Part shown: positions 17,284 to 26,551 of the stretch, one piece after another
Position numbering within the stretch: the stretch's first letter is position 1
Layout of the letters: each line of letters starts with the position of its first letter
Origin: an uncultured Pelagibacteraceae bacterium
GTDB taxonomy: Bacteria; Pseudomonadota; Alphaproteobacteria; Pelagibacterales; Pelagibacteraceae
Direction of reading: 5' to 3'
DNA length: 64,000 nt
NCBI GenBank assembly: GCA_902599625.1
Contig: CACKGF010000003.1
Span: forward strand, 1-64,000
Translations under genes and position numbers: made by a program
The notes under the pieces: model-generated
Told to the model about the DNA's origin: nothing
The model's input: the letters and a program-made list of their open reading frames with translations, nothing else
Database searches by the model: none

Positions 17284-19214
17284 AAATTTTTCTTTATTTT
17301 TTGTACAATATTTTCAACATCTAATTCAAAGTGTTTATAAATATCTTTATAAGGTGCGCTCTTACCAAAATTATCTATTCCTAAATTTAATCCACTGGTT
17401 CCTGTATATTTTTTCCAATAACTAGTTTCCGATGCTTCTATAGAAACTTTAAGCGTATCTTCTTGCAAAATATCTTTTTTATAGTCGTTGTTTTGACTAT
17501 CAAATATTTCATGGCACGGCATTGATATAACTTTTGAATAGATATTTTCTGTGGCTAATTTATGACTTACTTTTATTGCGAGATCAGTTTCAGAGCCTGT
17601 CGCTAATAGTGTTACCTTTATATTATCTCCATTTCTTAAAATTTCATAAGCTCCTTTAGAGCAAAGATTGTTAGTGATCGCCTCTTTTCTTATAGGTTCT
17701 ATTTTTTGTCTTGTTAGAGCTATTACACTTGGTTTATTTTTACTTTCTAAAGCCAACTGCCAACATTCAAAAGTTTCAATGGTATCGGATGGTCTAAATA
17801 CATTTAAGTTTGGTATAGATCTCAACATTGCGAGCTGTTCAACAGGTTGATGGGTTGGACCGTCTTCTCCAAGACCAATTGAGTCATGGGTTAAAACATA
17901 AATTACCCTTTGGCCCATCATTGCAGCCAATCTGATAGAAGGCTTGCAATAATCACTAAATATTAAAAAAGTTCCACCATATGGAATAAGATTACTATGT
18001 AATGAGATTCCATTCATAATTCCACACATTGCATGTTCTCTTACTCCGTAATGAATATAATTTCCTCCAAAATTTCCTGGCTTAATTATTTTATGATTTT
18101 TTGTTTTTGTATTGTTTGAACCTGCAAGATCAGCCGAGCCACCGATTAAATTTGGTAGTTTTGAAACTATATCTAAAAATTTTTCTGAGGATTTCCTAGT
18201 TGCAATTGACTCTAGTGATTTTAAATAATCATTTTTTACTTGCTCTATTTCGCTTGTAATCTCTTCGTTAAAAATATCGAATTCAGGCTCGTATGATTTA
18301 TTTTTTTCTGCTTTTGAAGAGGCGTTTTCTCCAATTTTTCTCCACTCACTTAAAATTTTTTCAGGGATCTTAAAAGGCTCACAATTCCATTTTAATTTTT
18401 TTCTTACTAGCTTTACCTCATCGGTACCTAGCGGGCTTCCATGTGATGATGCTTTCCCACTTTTATTTGGTGAGCCATAACCAATTGTAGTCTTACAAGA
18501 AATAGCAAATGGTTTTTTTGAATTTTGAGCTTTTTTTAATGCGGTAAAAATTTGTTTATCATTATGACCGTCTATTTCTAAATAGCTCCAACCATAACTC
18601 TCAAATCTTTTTTTTGTATTATCAGAAACAGCAAGACTAGTAGGGCCATCAATCGAGATTGAATTATTATCAAAAAGAAGTATCAAGTTTTTTAATTTTA
18701 TATGACCCGCAAAACTTAAGGCTTCATGGCTTATTCCTTCCATAAGGCATCCATCACCTGCCAAGACATAAGTTTTATGATCTATCTTTTTTTTTCCTAA
18801 CCTCTTTTTTAATATTTCCTCAGCAAGCGCAAAACCCACAGCATTTGATATACCTTGTCCTAGTGGTCCAGTTGTAGTCTCTATCCCTGAATTAGAATGA
18901 TATTCAGGATGCCCGGCACAAATAGAGTCAAGTTTTCTAAAGTTTTTAATGTCATCTATGGAAACACTTTTGTAACCAGTTAAATATAAAAGTGAGTAAA
19001 GAAGCATAGACCCATGCCCAGCAGAAAGAACGAACCTATCTCTATTAAACCAACTAGGATCTTTAGGATTAAATCGTAAAAAGTTTTTAAATAAAACTGT
19101 AGCAACATCAGCCATTCCCATTGGCATTCCAGGGTGACCAGAATTCGCTGCCTCAACAGCATCTAAAGATAGAAATCTTACAGCATTAGCTAAATCTTTA
19201 TGTTTTATTTTCAA
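17280..19214 (-). CDS. tkt: Transketolase
   Basis: Thiamine-diphosphate enzyme moving two-carbon units in the pentose phosphate pathway, 644 residues. Seen: DAVEAANSGHPGMPMGMADV, SAGHGSMLLYSLLYL, GHPEYH, the ThDP/Mg motif GDGCLMEGISHEALSFAGH, GLGEDGPTHQPVEQL in the central domain and LATGSETDLAI in the C-terminal domain. First gene of the tkt-gap-pgk-fba-thiE-efp-suhB run. Its own cofactor derives from the thiamine phosphate that the downstream thiE product makes. Confidence 0.97.
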   Translation of the reverse strand: MKIKHKDLANAVRFLSLDAVEAANSGHPGMPMGMADVATVLFKNFLRFNPKDPSWFNRDRFVLSAGHGSMLLYSLLYLTGYKSVSIDDIKNFRKLDSICAGHPEYHSNSGIETTTGPLGQGISNAVGFALAEEILKKRLGKKKIDHKTYVLAGDGCLMEGISHEALSFAGHIKLKNLILLFDNNSISIDGPTSLAVSDNTKKRFESYGWSYLEIDGHNDKQIFTALKKAQNSKKPFAISCKTTIGYGSPNKSGKASSHGSPLGTDEVKLVRKKLKWNCEPFKIPEKILSEWRKIGENASSKAEKNKSYEPEFDIFNEEITSEIEQVKNDYLKSLESIATRKSSEKFLDIVSKLPNLIGGSADLAGSNNTKTKNHKIIKPGNFGGNYIHYGVREHAMCGIMNGISLHSNLIPYGGTFLIFSDYCKPSIRLAAMMGQRVIYVLTHDSIGLGEDGPTHQPVEQLAMLRSIPNLNVFRPSDTIETFECWQLALESKNKPSVIALTRQKIEPIRKEAITNNLCSKGAYEILRNGDNIKVTLLATGSETDLAIKVSHKLATENIYSKVISMPCHEIFDSQNNDYKKDILQEDTLKVSIEASETSYWKKYTGTSGLNLGIDNFGKSAPYKDIYKHFELDVENIVQKIKKNL

Positions 19215-19264
19215 AAATATTCCTATCTAGACTAAGAGACTCATTAATATATAATTATATATAT

Positions 19265-19588
19265 ATGAAATATATCAGCGAAAAAGAAAAAAAACTTGAA
19301 GACGCTCTTAAGAAATTAAAAAAACTTGATCTAAAAAATGACCAGATATCTGGAGACATTAAAGAATTAGTTGATCAAAAAAATCAATTAGAAATTGAAA
19401 AAAATGAGTTGGAAAAAAAATACAAAAATTTAAGTGATGAACACGGCAATCTTCAAGTCAAAATCAAACAAATGATGGTTGAAAAAAAAGAAGATAGAAT
19501 GAAAAGATTAGAGTTTGACGAAAAAATTGATGAATTAAATCAAGAAACAGATACTTTACTTGATGAGATTGAAAAATGGCAAATGTAA
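19265..19588 (+). CDS. Small coiled-coil protein upstream of zapA
   Basis: 107 residues, strongly charged (Lys/Glu/Asp) with heptad-like leucine spacing through most of the chain, so an extended coiled coil. No membrane segment or signal. It ends 13 bases inside zapA. Alphaproteobacteria commonly carry a small coiled-coil protein of the DUF4164 kind directly before zapA, and this may be its counterpart; a ZapB-like role in division is inferred from position only. Confidence 0.72.
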   Translation: MKYISEKEKKLEDALKKLKKLDLKNDQISGDIKELVDQKNQLEIEKNELEKKYKNLSDEHGNLQVKIKQMMVEKKEDRMKRLEFDEKIDELNQETDTLLDEIEKWQM

Positions 19589-20013
19589 ATATTAAATTTA
19601 ATGGAAAAGACTTTCTTCTTTCATGTGAAGATGGTCAAGAGGATCATCTTGAAGAGTTAGCAGCAAATTTAAACGAAAAATTTGAAAAATTAAAAAATGA
19701 CTTAGGAAACATAGGTGAAAATAAATTATTACTGATCACTGCTATTAAAGTGATGGATGAGTATTTTGATACCAAAAAAAATGTTGAGAAAAAAAAGGTA
19801 GAATTAATTAATCTCACTGAAAAATTTAAAGAACTGAAATCTCTTGTATACGGCTACAAGGATGAGAAAGAAGATGAAGCAACTAAATTGAACAATGATA
19901 TCAAAAACTTGCAAAAAGAGCTTGATAAAATAAACAATAATTATGATCAATTAATTTCTAACACTGCAAAAGAAATAGAGGAATTTGTTGAACGAGTTAA
20001 TCTTAAAAATTAG
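19576..20013 (+). CDS. zapA: Cell division protein ZapA
   Basis: 145 residues. ZapA binds and bundles FtsZ protofilaments at the division ring. Seen: the N-terminal beta hairpin NVNIKFNGKDFLLSCEDGQE, LEELAANLNEKFEKLK, and KLLLITAIKVMDEYF, the conserved ZapA globular head, followed by a longer than usual coiled coil. Overlaps the coiled-coil gene before it by 13 bases. The gap to the next gene is only 8 bases. Confidence 0.88.
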   Translation: MANVNIKFNGKDFLLSCEDGQEDHLEELAANLNEKFEKLKNDLGNIGENKLLLITAIKVMDEYFDTKKNVEKKKVELINLTEKFKELKSLVYGYKDEKEDEATKLNNDIKNLQKELDKINNNYDQLISNTAKEIEEFVERVNLKN

Positions 20014-20021
20014 ATTTAGTA

Positions 20022-20564
20022 GTGAACAAATTTCAATTAAGAAAAAAGATATCTAAAATTCGATCAAAATTTTCCAGAAAAAAAATTACAGTAAATTCTG
20101 AGGCAATAATCAAATTGATTGAGCAGAAATCTCCCAACAGAAGGGTTGGCTTGTATTATCCGTTTGGTGATGAGTTATCTACTTTAGAATTAATGGATCG
20201 ATTGACTAAAAAAAATTTTTTAATTTCTCTACCTGTAATTAATAATAAATTTGAGATGTCTTTTTATAGCTGGAGTCGTAATGAGCCTTTAACAATAAAT
20301 AGATTTGGTATCTTAGAGCCTTTTAAGGGAAAAAAAATAACTCCTTCTACTTTAATAATTCCGATGTTAGCTTTTGACTCTAACTTAAATAGACTTGGCT
20401 ATGGAGGAGGTTTCTACGACAGATTTATACAAAAAATTGAGAAACAAAATAACTGTGTTAAAATCGGACTTGCTCTTTCTTGTCAAAAAATTAATAAAGT
20501 GCCAGTTGATAAATATGATAAAAAAATGGATTTCATAATTACTGAAAAAAGAATTTATAAATGA
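20022..20564 (+). CDS. fau: 5-formyltetrahydrofolate cyclo-ligase
   Basis: Converts 5-formyl-THF to 5,10-methenyl-THF with ATP. 180 residues; GTG start. Seen: MNKFQLRKKISKIR, VGLYYPFGDELSTLELMD, PVINNKFEMSFYSW, IIPMLAFDSNLNRLGYGGGF with the following YDRF, which is the family signature. zapA-fau order is conserved in many proteobacteria, where 6S RNA often lies between; here there is no room for it. Overlaps the next gene by 4 bases. Confidence 0.93.
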   Translation: MNKFQLRKKISKIRSKFSRKKITVNSEAIIKLIEQKSPNRRVGLYYPFGDELSTLELMDRLTKKNFLISLPVINNKFEMSFYSWSRNEPLTINRFGILEPFKGKKITPSTLIIPMLAFDSNLNRLGYGGGFYDRFIQKIEKQNNCVKIGLALSCQKINKVPVDKYDKKMDFIITEKRIYK

Positions 20565-21367
20565 AAATTTTATTTTTAGGCGACATTGTAGGACCGTCGG
20601 GTTGCATGGTTGTAAAAAAACACCTTAAAAAAATAGTTGAGAAAAATAAAATTAATTTCGTAATAGCAAATGGTGAAAACGCTGCTCATAACGGAGTAGG
20701 TATTACAAAAGATGTTTTAGAAAATCTAATTAAATTTGGAGTAAATGTACTTACAACTGGAAATCATGTTTGGGATCATAAAGAAACTCTAAAACTCGTT
20801 GAGGATGATAATAGAATTCTTAGACCATTTAATTTAATTGGAATATCGCCAGGAAAAGGATTTGAAATTTATCAAACATCAAAAAATTTTAAAATAGGTG
20901 TGCTAAATTTAATGGGAAATGTTTTCATGAGGAAAAGTGAAGATGTTTTCAAAACAGCTGAAAATTTTCAAAAAAAATACCAACTAAAAAAAGATTATGA
21001 CTTTTTAGTAGTCGACTTGCATTGCGAAACTACTTCAGAAAAAATGGCAATGGGACATTTGTTTGATAGTAAAGCAACTTTAGTTACTGGTACTCACACG
21101 CACATTCCAACAAATGACGCAAGAGTTTTAAAAGGCGGGACTGCGTATATCACAGACTCCGGAATGTGTGGTGACTACGACTCAGTAATTGGGATGAATA
21201 AAGAAAACTCGTTAAAAAGATTCTTTAAACAAGATTCTGAAAAACATTATCCATCTTTGGGGGATGGTTCTTTATCGGGTGTTATGGTAGATTGTGATGA
21301 AACTTCAGGACTAGCTAAAAATATTAATAGTATAATTGTTGGGGGTGTTTTAAATAATTCAAAATAA
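20561..21367 (+). CDS. TIGR00282/YmdB-family metallophosphoesterase
   Basis: 268-residue calcineurin-like phosphoesterase. Seen: ILFLGDIVGPSGCMVVKKHL, FVIANGENAAHNGVGIT, TTGNHVWDHKE, VDLHCETTSEKMAMGHLFD and VTGTHTHIPTNDARVL, supplying the Asp, Asn and His metal ligands in YmdB order. YmdB of Bacillus hydrolyses 2',3'-cyclic nucleotides; the substrate here is unproven. Lies 4 bases into the fau stop and one base before yebC. Confidence 0.92.
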   Translation: MKILFLGDIVGPSGCMVVKKHLKKIVEKNKINFVIANGENAAHNGVGITKDVLENLIKFGVNVLTTGNHVWDHKETLKLVEDDNRILRPFNLIGISPGKGFEIYQTSKNFKIGVLNLMGNVFMRKSEDVFKTAENFQKKYQLKKDYDFLVVDLHCETTSEKMAMGHLFDSKATLVTGTHTHIPTNDARVLKGGTAYITDSGMCGDYDSVIGMNKENSLKRFFKQDSEKHYPSLGDGSLSGVMVDCDETSGLAKNINSIIVGGVLNNSK

Positions 21368-21368
21368 T

Positions 21369-22091
21369 ATGGCAGGACATTCTCATTGGGCTGGTATAAA
21401 ACATAAAAAAGGTAGAGCAGATAAAGAAAGGTCAAAGATATTCTCGAAACTTTCTAGAGAGATTACTGTAGCTGCTAAACTTGGAGACAAAGATCCTTTA
21501 ATGAACCCGAGACTTAGATCTGCTATTCAAGCAGCAAGATCTTCAAACATGCCAAAAGATAACATCGAGAGAGCCATTGATAAATCGAAGTCATTAAATC
21601 AATCAAATTTTGAAAAGATAAGATACGAAGGTTTTGGTAAAGATAAAGTTGCTATAATTGTTGAAGCACTTACAGATAACAAAAATAGAACTGCCTCAAA
21701 ATTAAGAACAATTTTTCAAAAAAATGGTGGTAATTTGGGTACCCAAGGTTCTGCAGCTCACAATTTTAAACAAATTGGCGTAATTAGAATAGACATAAAT
21801 GAAATTAGAGACGATAAAATTTTTGAACTAGCAATTGATGCTGGTGCAGATGAATGCTTTTCCTTGAAAAATTTTCATGAGATACATTGTGGTTTTGAAG
21901 ATATTTATTCTATAAAAAAAAAAATTGAGTCTCATGTTGAAAATTTTATATCTACAAATATTGAATGGATTCCACTAAACAAGGTTTACAGCGAAGGTGA
22001 GAATAAAGAGGACATAAAAAAACTTATAGAATTATTAGATGATGACGATGATGTTCAAAGGGTTTACTCTAATTTTGGGGAAGAAGATTAA
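21369..22091 (+). CDS. yebC: YebC/PmpR (TACO1) family protein
   Basis: 240 residues, three-domain YebC fold. Seen: MAGHSHWAGIKHKKGRADKE, RSKIFSKLSREITVAAK, ARSSNMPKDNIERAIDK, and GNLGTQGSAAHNF. Family members have been described both as transcriptional regulators and, more recently, as translation factors that help ribosomes at certain motifs. In many bacteria yebC precedes ruvCAB; here only a ruvC-like gene follows. Confidence 0.96.
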   Translation: MAGHSHWAGIKHKKGRADKERSKIFSKLSREITVAAKLGDKDPLMNPRLRSAIQAARSSNMPKDNIERAIDKSKSLNQSNFEKIRYEGFGKDKVAIIVEALTDNKNRTASKLRTIFQKNGGNLGTQGSAAHNFKQIGVIRIDINEIRDDKIFELAIDAGADECFSLKNFHEIHCGFEDIYSIKKKIESHVENFISTNIEWIPLNKVYSEGENKEDIKKLIELLDDDDDVQRVYSNFGEED

Positions 22092-22094
22092 GCA

Positions 22095-22583
22095 ATGTTA
22101 ATAATTGGAATAGATCCTGGAATTAATGGTGCAATATGCTTATTTAAAGATGGAAAGATAGTGGATGTATTTGAAATGCCAAAAATGGCTGTAGGAAAAA
22201 AAAATAAATCCCAAGTTAATGCTTCTCAAATATTTAACGAAATTCAAAAAGCTGTAGAAGGAGAAGATAAGACGAAAGTAATAGCTGTGATCGAACAAGT
22301 TTCTGCAATGCCAGGACAAGGAGTTACTAGCATGTTTAATTTTGGACAGTCTTTTGGAGTGTTGAAAGGAATTTTTTCTGCAATGCAAATTCCAATGGAC
22401 TTTGTTTCGCCAGTTAAATGGAAAAAATTCTTTAATTTGATAAATACAAACAAAGACGCTAGCAGGACAAAAGCTATTGAAATTTATCCATACTTTTCGT
22501 CAAAATTGTCAAAAAAAAAAGATGCTAATAAAGCGGATGCGATACTAATTTCTAGTTTTTATTACCAAAACGCTAAATATTAG
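22095..22583 (+). CDS. ruvC: RuvC-like Holliday junction resolvase, phage-type
   Basis: 162-residue RNase H-fold nuclease. Acidic candidates: Asp7 in MLIIGIDPGINGAI, Glu67 in AVIEQVSAMPGQG and Asp148 in NKADAILIS. Canonical RuvC has two Asp three apart here; this protein has Asn145 and Asp148, plus Asp143. The FVSPVKWKKFF, KDASRTKAIEIYP and KKDANKADAILIS motifs match the RuvC-like resolvases of phages better than bacterial RuvC as I know them. It sits where ruvC is expected after yebC, but ruvA, ruvB and ybgC do not follow; tolQ does. It probably cuts recombination junctions; activity needs proof. Confidence 0.8.
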   Translation: MLIIGIDPGINGAICLFKDGKIVDVFEMPKMAVGKKNKSQVNASQIFNEIQKAVEGEDKTKVIAVIEQVSAMPGQGVTSMFNFGQSFGVLKGIFSAMQIPMDFVSPVKWKKFFNLINTNKDASRTKAIEIYPYFSSKLSKKKDANKADAILISSFYYQNAKY

Positions 22584-22639
22584 ATTTATTTGATCTTTAA
22601 GGTCAAATTGATGACACATTTTAGTGTGAAAGATTTTTC

Positions 22640-23314
22640 ATGGAAGCTGATATAGCATCACAATCTGTTGGACTAGGAAGTTCTGTAGACTTCTCTTTAT
22701 GGAGCTTATTTCTTAGAGCAGACATAATTGTAAAATCAGTTATTGTTTTATTAATCGCAGCATCAATTTACACTTGGGCGATAATTATAGAAAAATTTAA
22801 ATTATTTAAGAAAATAAATTTATCAACCCAAGAGTTTGAAGAAAAATTTTGGAAATCAAGATCTGCCGAAAGTTTCTATAATAATTTACCAGCAAATATT
22901 GATGACCCAATGTCAAATGTTTTTAAAAAGACCATGCAAGTTGTTCTTAAATCAAGATCTAGAAGTAATTTAAGTGAAAAGCTTTCAGGTTTATTAGAGT
23001 CTAATATAGAAAATGAAATTAACAAGCTTGAAAAAAATTATTCATTTTTAGCCACTGTAGGTTCAACGGCACCGTTTATTGGTTTGTTTGGAACAGTTTG
23101 GGGAATTATGAATTCATTCCAATCAATTGCGGTTTCAAGAAACACAAGTTTAGCTATTGTCGCGCCAGGTATTGCAGAAGCACTATTTGCAACAGCTCTC
23201 GGTCTCTTAGCAGCTATACCTGCGGTTGTAGCTTATAACAAATTTAATAACGACTCAAAAAAATATTCTCAAAGATTAGAAAATTTTGCCAAAAGATTCA
23301 TCTCTACTATTTAA
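22640..23314 (+). CDS. tolQ: Tol-Pal system protein TolQ
   Basis: Inner-membrane proton-channel subunit of the Tol-Pal machine, 224 residues with three transmembrane segments (about 30-50, 130-150, 165-190). Seen: ATVGSTAPFIGLFGTVWGIM and APGIAEALFATALGLLAAIP, the conserved TM2/TM3 stretches of ExbB/TolQ. The first gene of tolQRAB-pal-cpoB here; the thioesterase gene ybgC that often precedes it is absent. Confidence 0.96.
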   Translation: MEADIASQSVGLGSSVDFSLWSLFLRADIIVKSVIVLLIAASIYTWAIIIEKFKLFKKINLSTQEFEEKFWKSRSAESFYNNLPANIDDPMSNVFKKTMQVVLKSRSRSNLSEKLSGLLESNIENEINKLEKNYSFLATVGSTAPFIGLFGTVWGIMNSFQSIAVSRNTSLAIVAPGIAEALFATALGLLAAIPAVVAYNKFNNDSKKYSQRLENFAKRFISTI

Positions 23315-23317
23315 CTA

Positions 23318-23734
23318 ATGGCTTTTAATTTAAAAAACAAATCTAAAGATCCAATAAGTGAAATAAATGTAACACCATTTGTTGATGTTATGTTGGTGCT
23401 TTTAATTGTTTTTATGGTAACAGCACCATTATTAACTGTTGGTGTTCAAGTAGATCTACCAGAAAGTTCAGCTGACTCTCTTCCTGAAGAACAAGAGCCA
23501 CTAACTTTAAGTATAAATTCAAAAGGAGAGATTTTTATTCAAGAGTCAAAAGTTGAATTCGATAATGTAATTGCCAAAATATTGGCCGTTTCGAAAAATA
23601 GGACAGATACAAGAATATATGTAAGAGGCGACAAGACAATCAATTATGGAAGAGTTCTAGAAGTTATGGGGATGCTTTCTGGTTCAGGATTTACAAAAGT
23701 AGCACTTATTTCAGAACCTTATAAAGAGAGGTGA
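23318..23734 (+). CDS. tolR: Tol-Pal system protein TolR
   Basis: 138 residues, one N-terminal transmembrane helix and a periplasmic domain. Seen: ISEINVTPFVDVMLVLLIVF with the membrane Asp that takes part in proton transfer in ExbD/TolR. Only 3 bases after tolQ. Works with TolQ to energise TolA. Confidence 0.96.
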   Translation: MAFNLKNKSKDPISEINVTPFVDVMLVLLIVFMVTAPLLTVGVQVDLPESSADSLPEEQEPLTLSINSKGEIFIQESKVEFDNVIAKILAVSKNRTDTRIYVRGDKTINYGRVLEVMGMLSGSGFTKVALISEPYKER

Positions 23735-23740
23735 TCGATA

Positions 23741-24553
23741 GTGGCTAATAATATTATTATATCATCTTTACTTCATTTATTTCTTATAATTATAACAGCA
23801 TTGAGCCTTCCTTTTTTAGCAAAAAAACCAATAGATCTTCCGCCGATTATTTCAATAGAACTTATTCAAATTACTGATAAAACATCTATACCTTATGCTC
23901 CTAAAGCGAAAAAGATTATTGAAGAAATAAAGAAGAAAGAAAAAGAAAAACTTGTTTCTGAGCAAGCACCCCCCAAAAAAGTTAAAAAAGAAAAACCAGA
24001 TGCAATACCACTACCGGATCAACAAAAAAATATTGTAAAAAAACCAGAAGAGGATAAACAAAACCCAGAAAAAATTGATGATGAAATTAAACAAGTCTCA
24101 GAATTTGAAAAAAAAGAATTATTTGATCCAAACAATATTGCTGCGTTAATTGATAAATCAAAAGAAGAAACTGCAGAGATGATTAAAAGTGATAACAAGA
24201 TAACTCAATCACAGAGAAAAAGTGTTATTTCTTCTGGATTGACCTTAAATGAGGAAGATGCTCTTAAAGCCCAAATTTTTGGATGCTGGAGTATCCCATT
24301 GGGATTACCTTACAATGAAGATCTTCTTGTAAGAATTAAACTTAATTTAAAACCTGATGGTACAATTATTAACTCTGAAATACTTGACCATGCCAGAATG
24401 AACAAACCAGGACAAGGATTCTATAAAGTTTTAGCAGAAAGTGCTTTAAGGGCAATTAGATTGTGTCAACCCTTGAGAGTTCCAACAACTGGTTATGAGA
24501 GATGGAAAGAAATACAACTAAATTTTGATGCCAGGGAGATGCTTCAAGGATGA
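23741..24553 (+). CDS. tolA: TolA-like protein
   Basis: 270 residues; GTG start. An N-terminal membrane anchor (about residues 4-24), then a long Lys/Glu/Pro-rich linker ([17 protein letters not shown]) spanning the periplasm, and a C-terminal TonB/TolA-like domain starting near residue 165 ([32 protein letters not shown]). Identity rests on architecture and its position between tolR and tolB; sequence is poorly conserved in this family. Overlaps tolB by 4 bases. Confidence 0.88.
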   Translation: MANNIIISSLLHLFLIIITALSLPFLAKKPIDLPPIISIELIQITDKTSIPYAPKAKKIIEEIKKKEKEKLVSEQAPPKKVKKEKPDAIPLPDQQKNIVKKPEEDKQNPEKIDDEIKQVSEFEKKELFDPNNIAALIDKSKEETAEMIKSDNKITQSQRKSVISSGLTLNEEDALKAQIFGCWSIPLGLPYNEDLLVRIKLNLKPDGTIINSEILDHARMNKPGQGFYKVLAESALRAIRLCQPLRVPTTGYERWKEIQLNFDAREMLQG

Positions 24554-25899
24554 GAAAATTTATTTTTTTAATATATGTTTCCTTATTTATTTTTAATTGT
24601 GGAAAAGCATGGTCTCTTATTGAAGTAGATATAACCAGAGGTAATCTAAATCCTTTACCCCTAGCAGTATCGCCATTATCTGTTGATCAAAATTCTAAAG
24701 AAAAATTTAAAGACACATTAAAACTTGAGGACATTGGTGCAGAAATATCAAAAGTTGTTGAGAATAATTTAAGACAATCAGGTTTATTCAATCCGTTGGA
24801 TCCAAAGGCTTTTCTACAAAAACCGGATATTGCTCATGTAAAACCAAGATTTGAGGATTGGGCGTTAATTAAAGCTCAAGCTTTAATAACTGGAGAAGTA
24901 AAGATAGTTGATGAAAAGCTTAGAGTTGAGTTTAGGTTATGGGATGTATTAGCCGGTAAAGAAATTATGGCGTTAGCATTCACCACTGTTTCAGAAAATT
25001 GGAGAAGAGTTGGACATATAATTACTGATAAAGTTTACCAAAGGTTGACAGGTGAAAAAGGTTATTTTGATACTAGAATTATTTATGTTGCTGAAGAAGG
25101 ACTTAAAACAAGTCGTATCAAGAAATTAGCAATTATGGATCAAGATGGATTCAACACGAAGTACTTAACTCTAGGAAATGAATTAGTTTTAACACCAAGA
25201 TTTAATCCAACAAATCAAATGGTCACTTATTTATCTTATTTTAAAAATCTACCTAGAGTGTATTTACTAGATATTGAAACAGGTATTCAGGAAGTTGTTG
25301 GAGACTTTCCTGGTATGACTTTTGCTCCACGTTTCTCTCCCGACGGAAAAAAAATTATTATGAGTTTTGCTAAAGATGGAAACTCAGATATTTATACTAT
25401 GGACCTTGAAAGTAGAGAGGTTGAAAAAATCACAAACCACCCATCAATTGATACATCACCATCATATTCTCCGGATGGTAAATATATTTGCTTCAATTCA
25501 GATAGAAGTGGCTATCAGCAAATTTATGTAATGAGAAGTGATGGTTCAAAAGTTAAAAGGATTTCTTTCGGAAATGGTCTTTACGGAACACCTGTATGGT
25601 CTCCTAGAGGCGATTTAATAGCTTTCACAAAACTTCATAAAGGAAAGTTTTATATTGGTGTAATGAGAACAGATGGAACTGGCGAAAGATTGCTTACAGA
25701 AAACTATTATCAAGAGGCTCCTTCATGGTCTCCTAATGGGAGGGTTTTAATTTTTTATAGAGAGACAAAATCGGACTCTGCAGGCAAGGGTTTTTCAGCC
25801 AAACTTTGGTCTATCGATCTCACAGGATATAATGAAAGAATGGTCAAAACTGAGACTGATGCTTCAGACCCATCTTGGTCGTCATTATTGACTGATTAA
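24550..25899 (+). CDS. tolB: Tol-Pal system beta-propeller protein TolB
   Basis: Periplasmic protein of 449 residues with an N-terminal signal peptide (about 1-22), an alpha/beta domain and a six-bladed propeller. Propeller repeats are visible as [41 protein letters not shown] and [13 protein letters not shown]. It binds Pal and relays TolA. Stop codon is followed by a 100-base gap holding the pal leader. Confidence 0.96.
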   Translation: MRKFIFLIYVSLFIFNCGKAWSLIEVDITRGNLNPLPLAVSPLSVDQNSKEKFKDTLKLEDIGAEISKVVENNLRQSGLFNPLDPKAFLQKPDIAHVKPRFEDWALIKAQALITGEVKIVDEKLRVEFRLWDVLAGKEIMALAFTTVSENWRRVGHIITDKVYQRLTGEKGYFDTRIIYVAEEGLKTSRIKKLAIMDQDGFNTKYLTLGNELVLTPRFNPTNQMVTYLSYFKNLPRVYLLDIETGIQEVVGDFPGMTFAPRFSPDGKKIIMSFAKDGNSDIYTMDLESREVEKITNHPSIDTSPSYSPDGKYICFNSDRSGYQQIYVMRSDGSKVKRISFGNGLYGTPVWSPRGDLIAFTKLHKGKFYIGVMRTDGTGERLLTENYYQEAPSWSPNGRVLIFYRETKSDSAGKGFSAKLWSIDLTGYNERMVKTETDASDPSWSSLLTD

Positions 25900-25999
25900 T
25901 TATGGTATTTTTAAAAAAAATTAATAATTCCTTGATTTTTAAGCTTGAAAGATCTAATTAGTTGTGAAAAAGTATAAAATTAACTTTTAAGGAGCAGTA

Positions 26000-26473
26000 A
26001 TGAGTTTAAACAAAATTTTTAGAAATACTTTGCTAGTATTTTTTGCAAGTATTCTATTATCTGCATGTGCCGTAAAAACTACAGGTAAAATGCAAGGTGA
26101 CGTATATACTGGAAAAGACACAGTTGAGTATTTAGCATCAGGTGTGCCAGACAGAGTTTTCTTCGCAACTAATGAAACAGTTTTAACTACTGCTTCAAGA
26201 GAAACATTAAGAAAACAAGCATCATGGTTAAGAAAAAATTCTAAAATAAATGTAGTTCTTGAAGGTCACGCCGACGAAAGAGGTACGAGAGAATATAACT
26301 TAGCCTTAGGTGAGAGAAGAGCTAATGCAGCTAAAGATTATTTAATGACTTATGGAATATCTGGAAACAGAATTTCAGTGATAAGTTATGGAAAAGAAAG
26401 ACCAGTAGACTCTGGTTCAAATCCTTTAGCTTGGTCAAAAAACAGAAGATCAGTAACAGTAAAAGCTAACTAA
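26000..26473 (+). CDS. pal: Peptidoglycan-associated lipoprotein Pal
   Basis: 157 residues. Lipoprotein signal with lipobox LLSAC, lipidated Cys23, then an OmpA-C peptidoglycan-binding domain: VFFATNETVLTTASRETLRK and GHADERGTREYNLALGERRA. A clear AAGGAG ribosome binding site precedes the ATG, unusually strong for this window, and a terminator follows, in keeping with high expression. Anchors the outer membrane to peptidoglycan. Confidence 0.97.
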   Translation: MSLNKIFRNTLLVFFASILLSACAVKTTGKMQGDVYTGKDTVEYLASGVPDRVFFATNETVLTTASRETLRKQASWLRKNSKINVVLEGHADERGTREYNLALGERRANAAKDYLMTYGISGNRISVISYGKERPVDSGSNPLAWSKNRRSVTVKAN

Positions 26474-26487
26474 TAATTTATAAATTC

Positions 26488-26525
26488 AGACCCCAATAAC
26501 ATAAGTTGTTGGGGTCTTTTTTTTG
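26488..26525 (+). terminator. Rho-independent terminator after pal
   Basis: AGACCCCAATAAC pairs with GTTGTTGGGGTCT (13 bp with one G-U) around a 4-base loop, followed by a run of T. One of only two strong terminators seen in the window. Confidence 0.9.
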
Positions 26526-26551
26526 CCATCATTATAGATAGAAATCAACTA

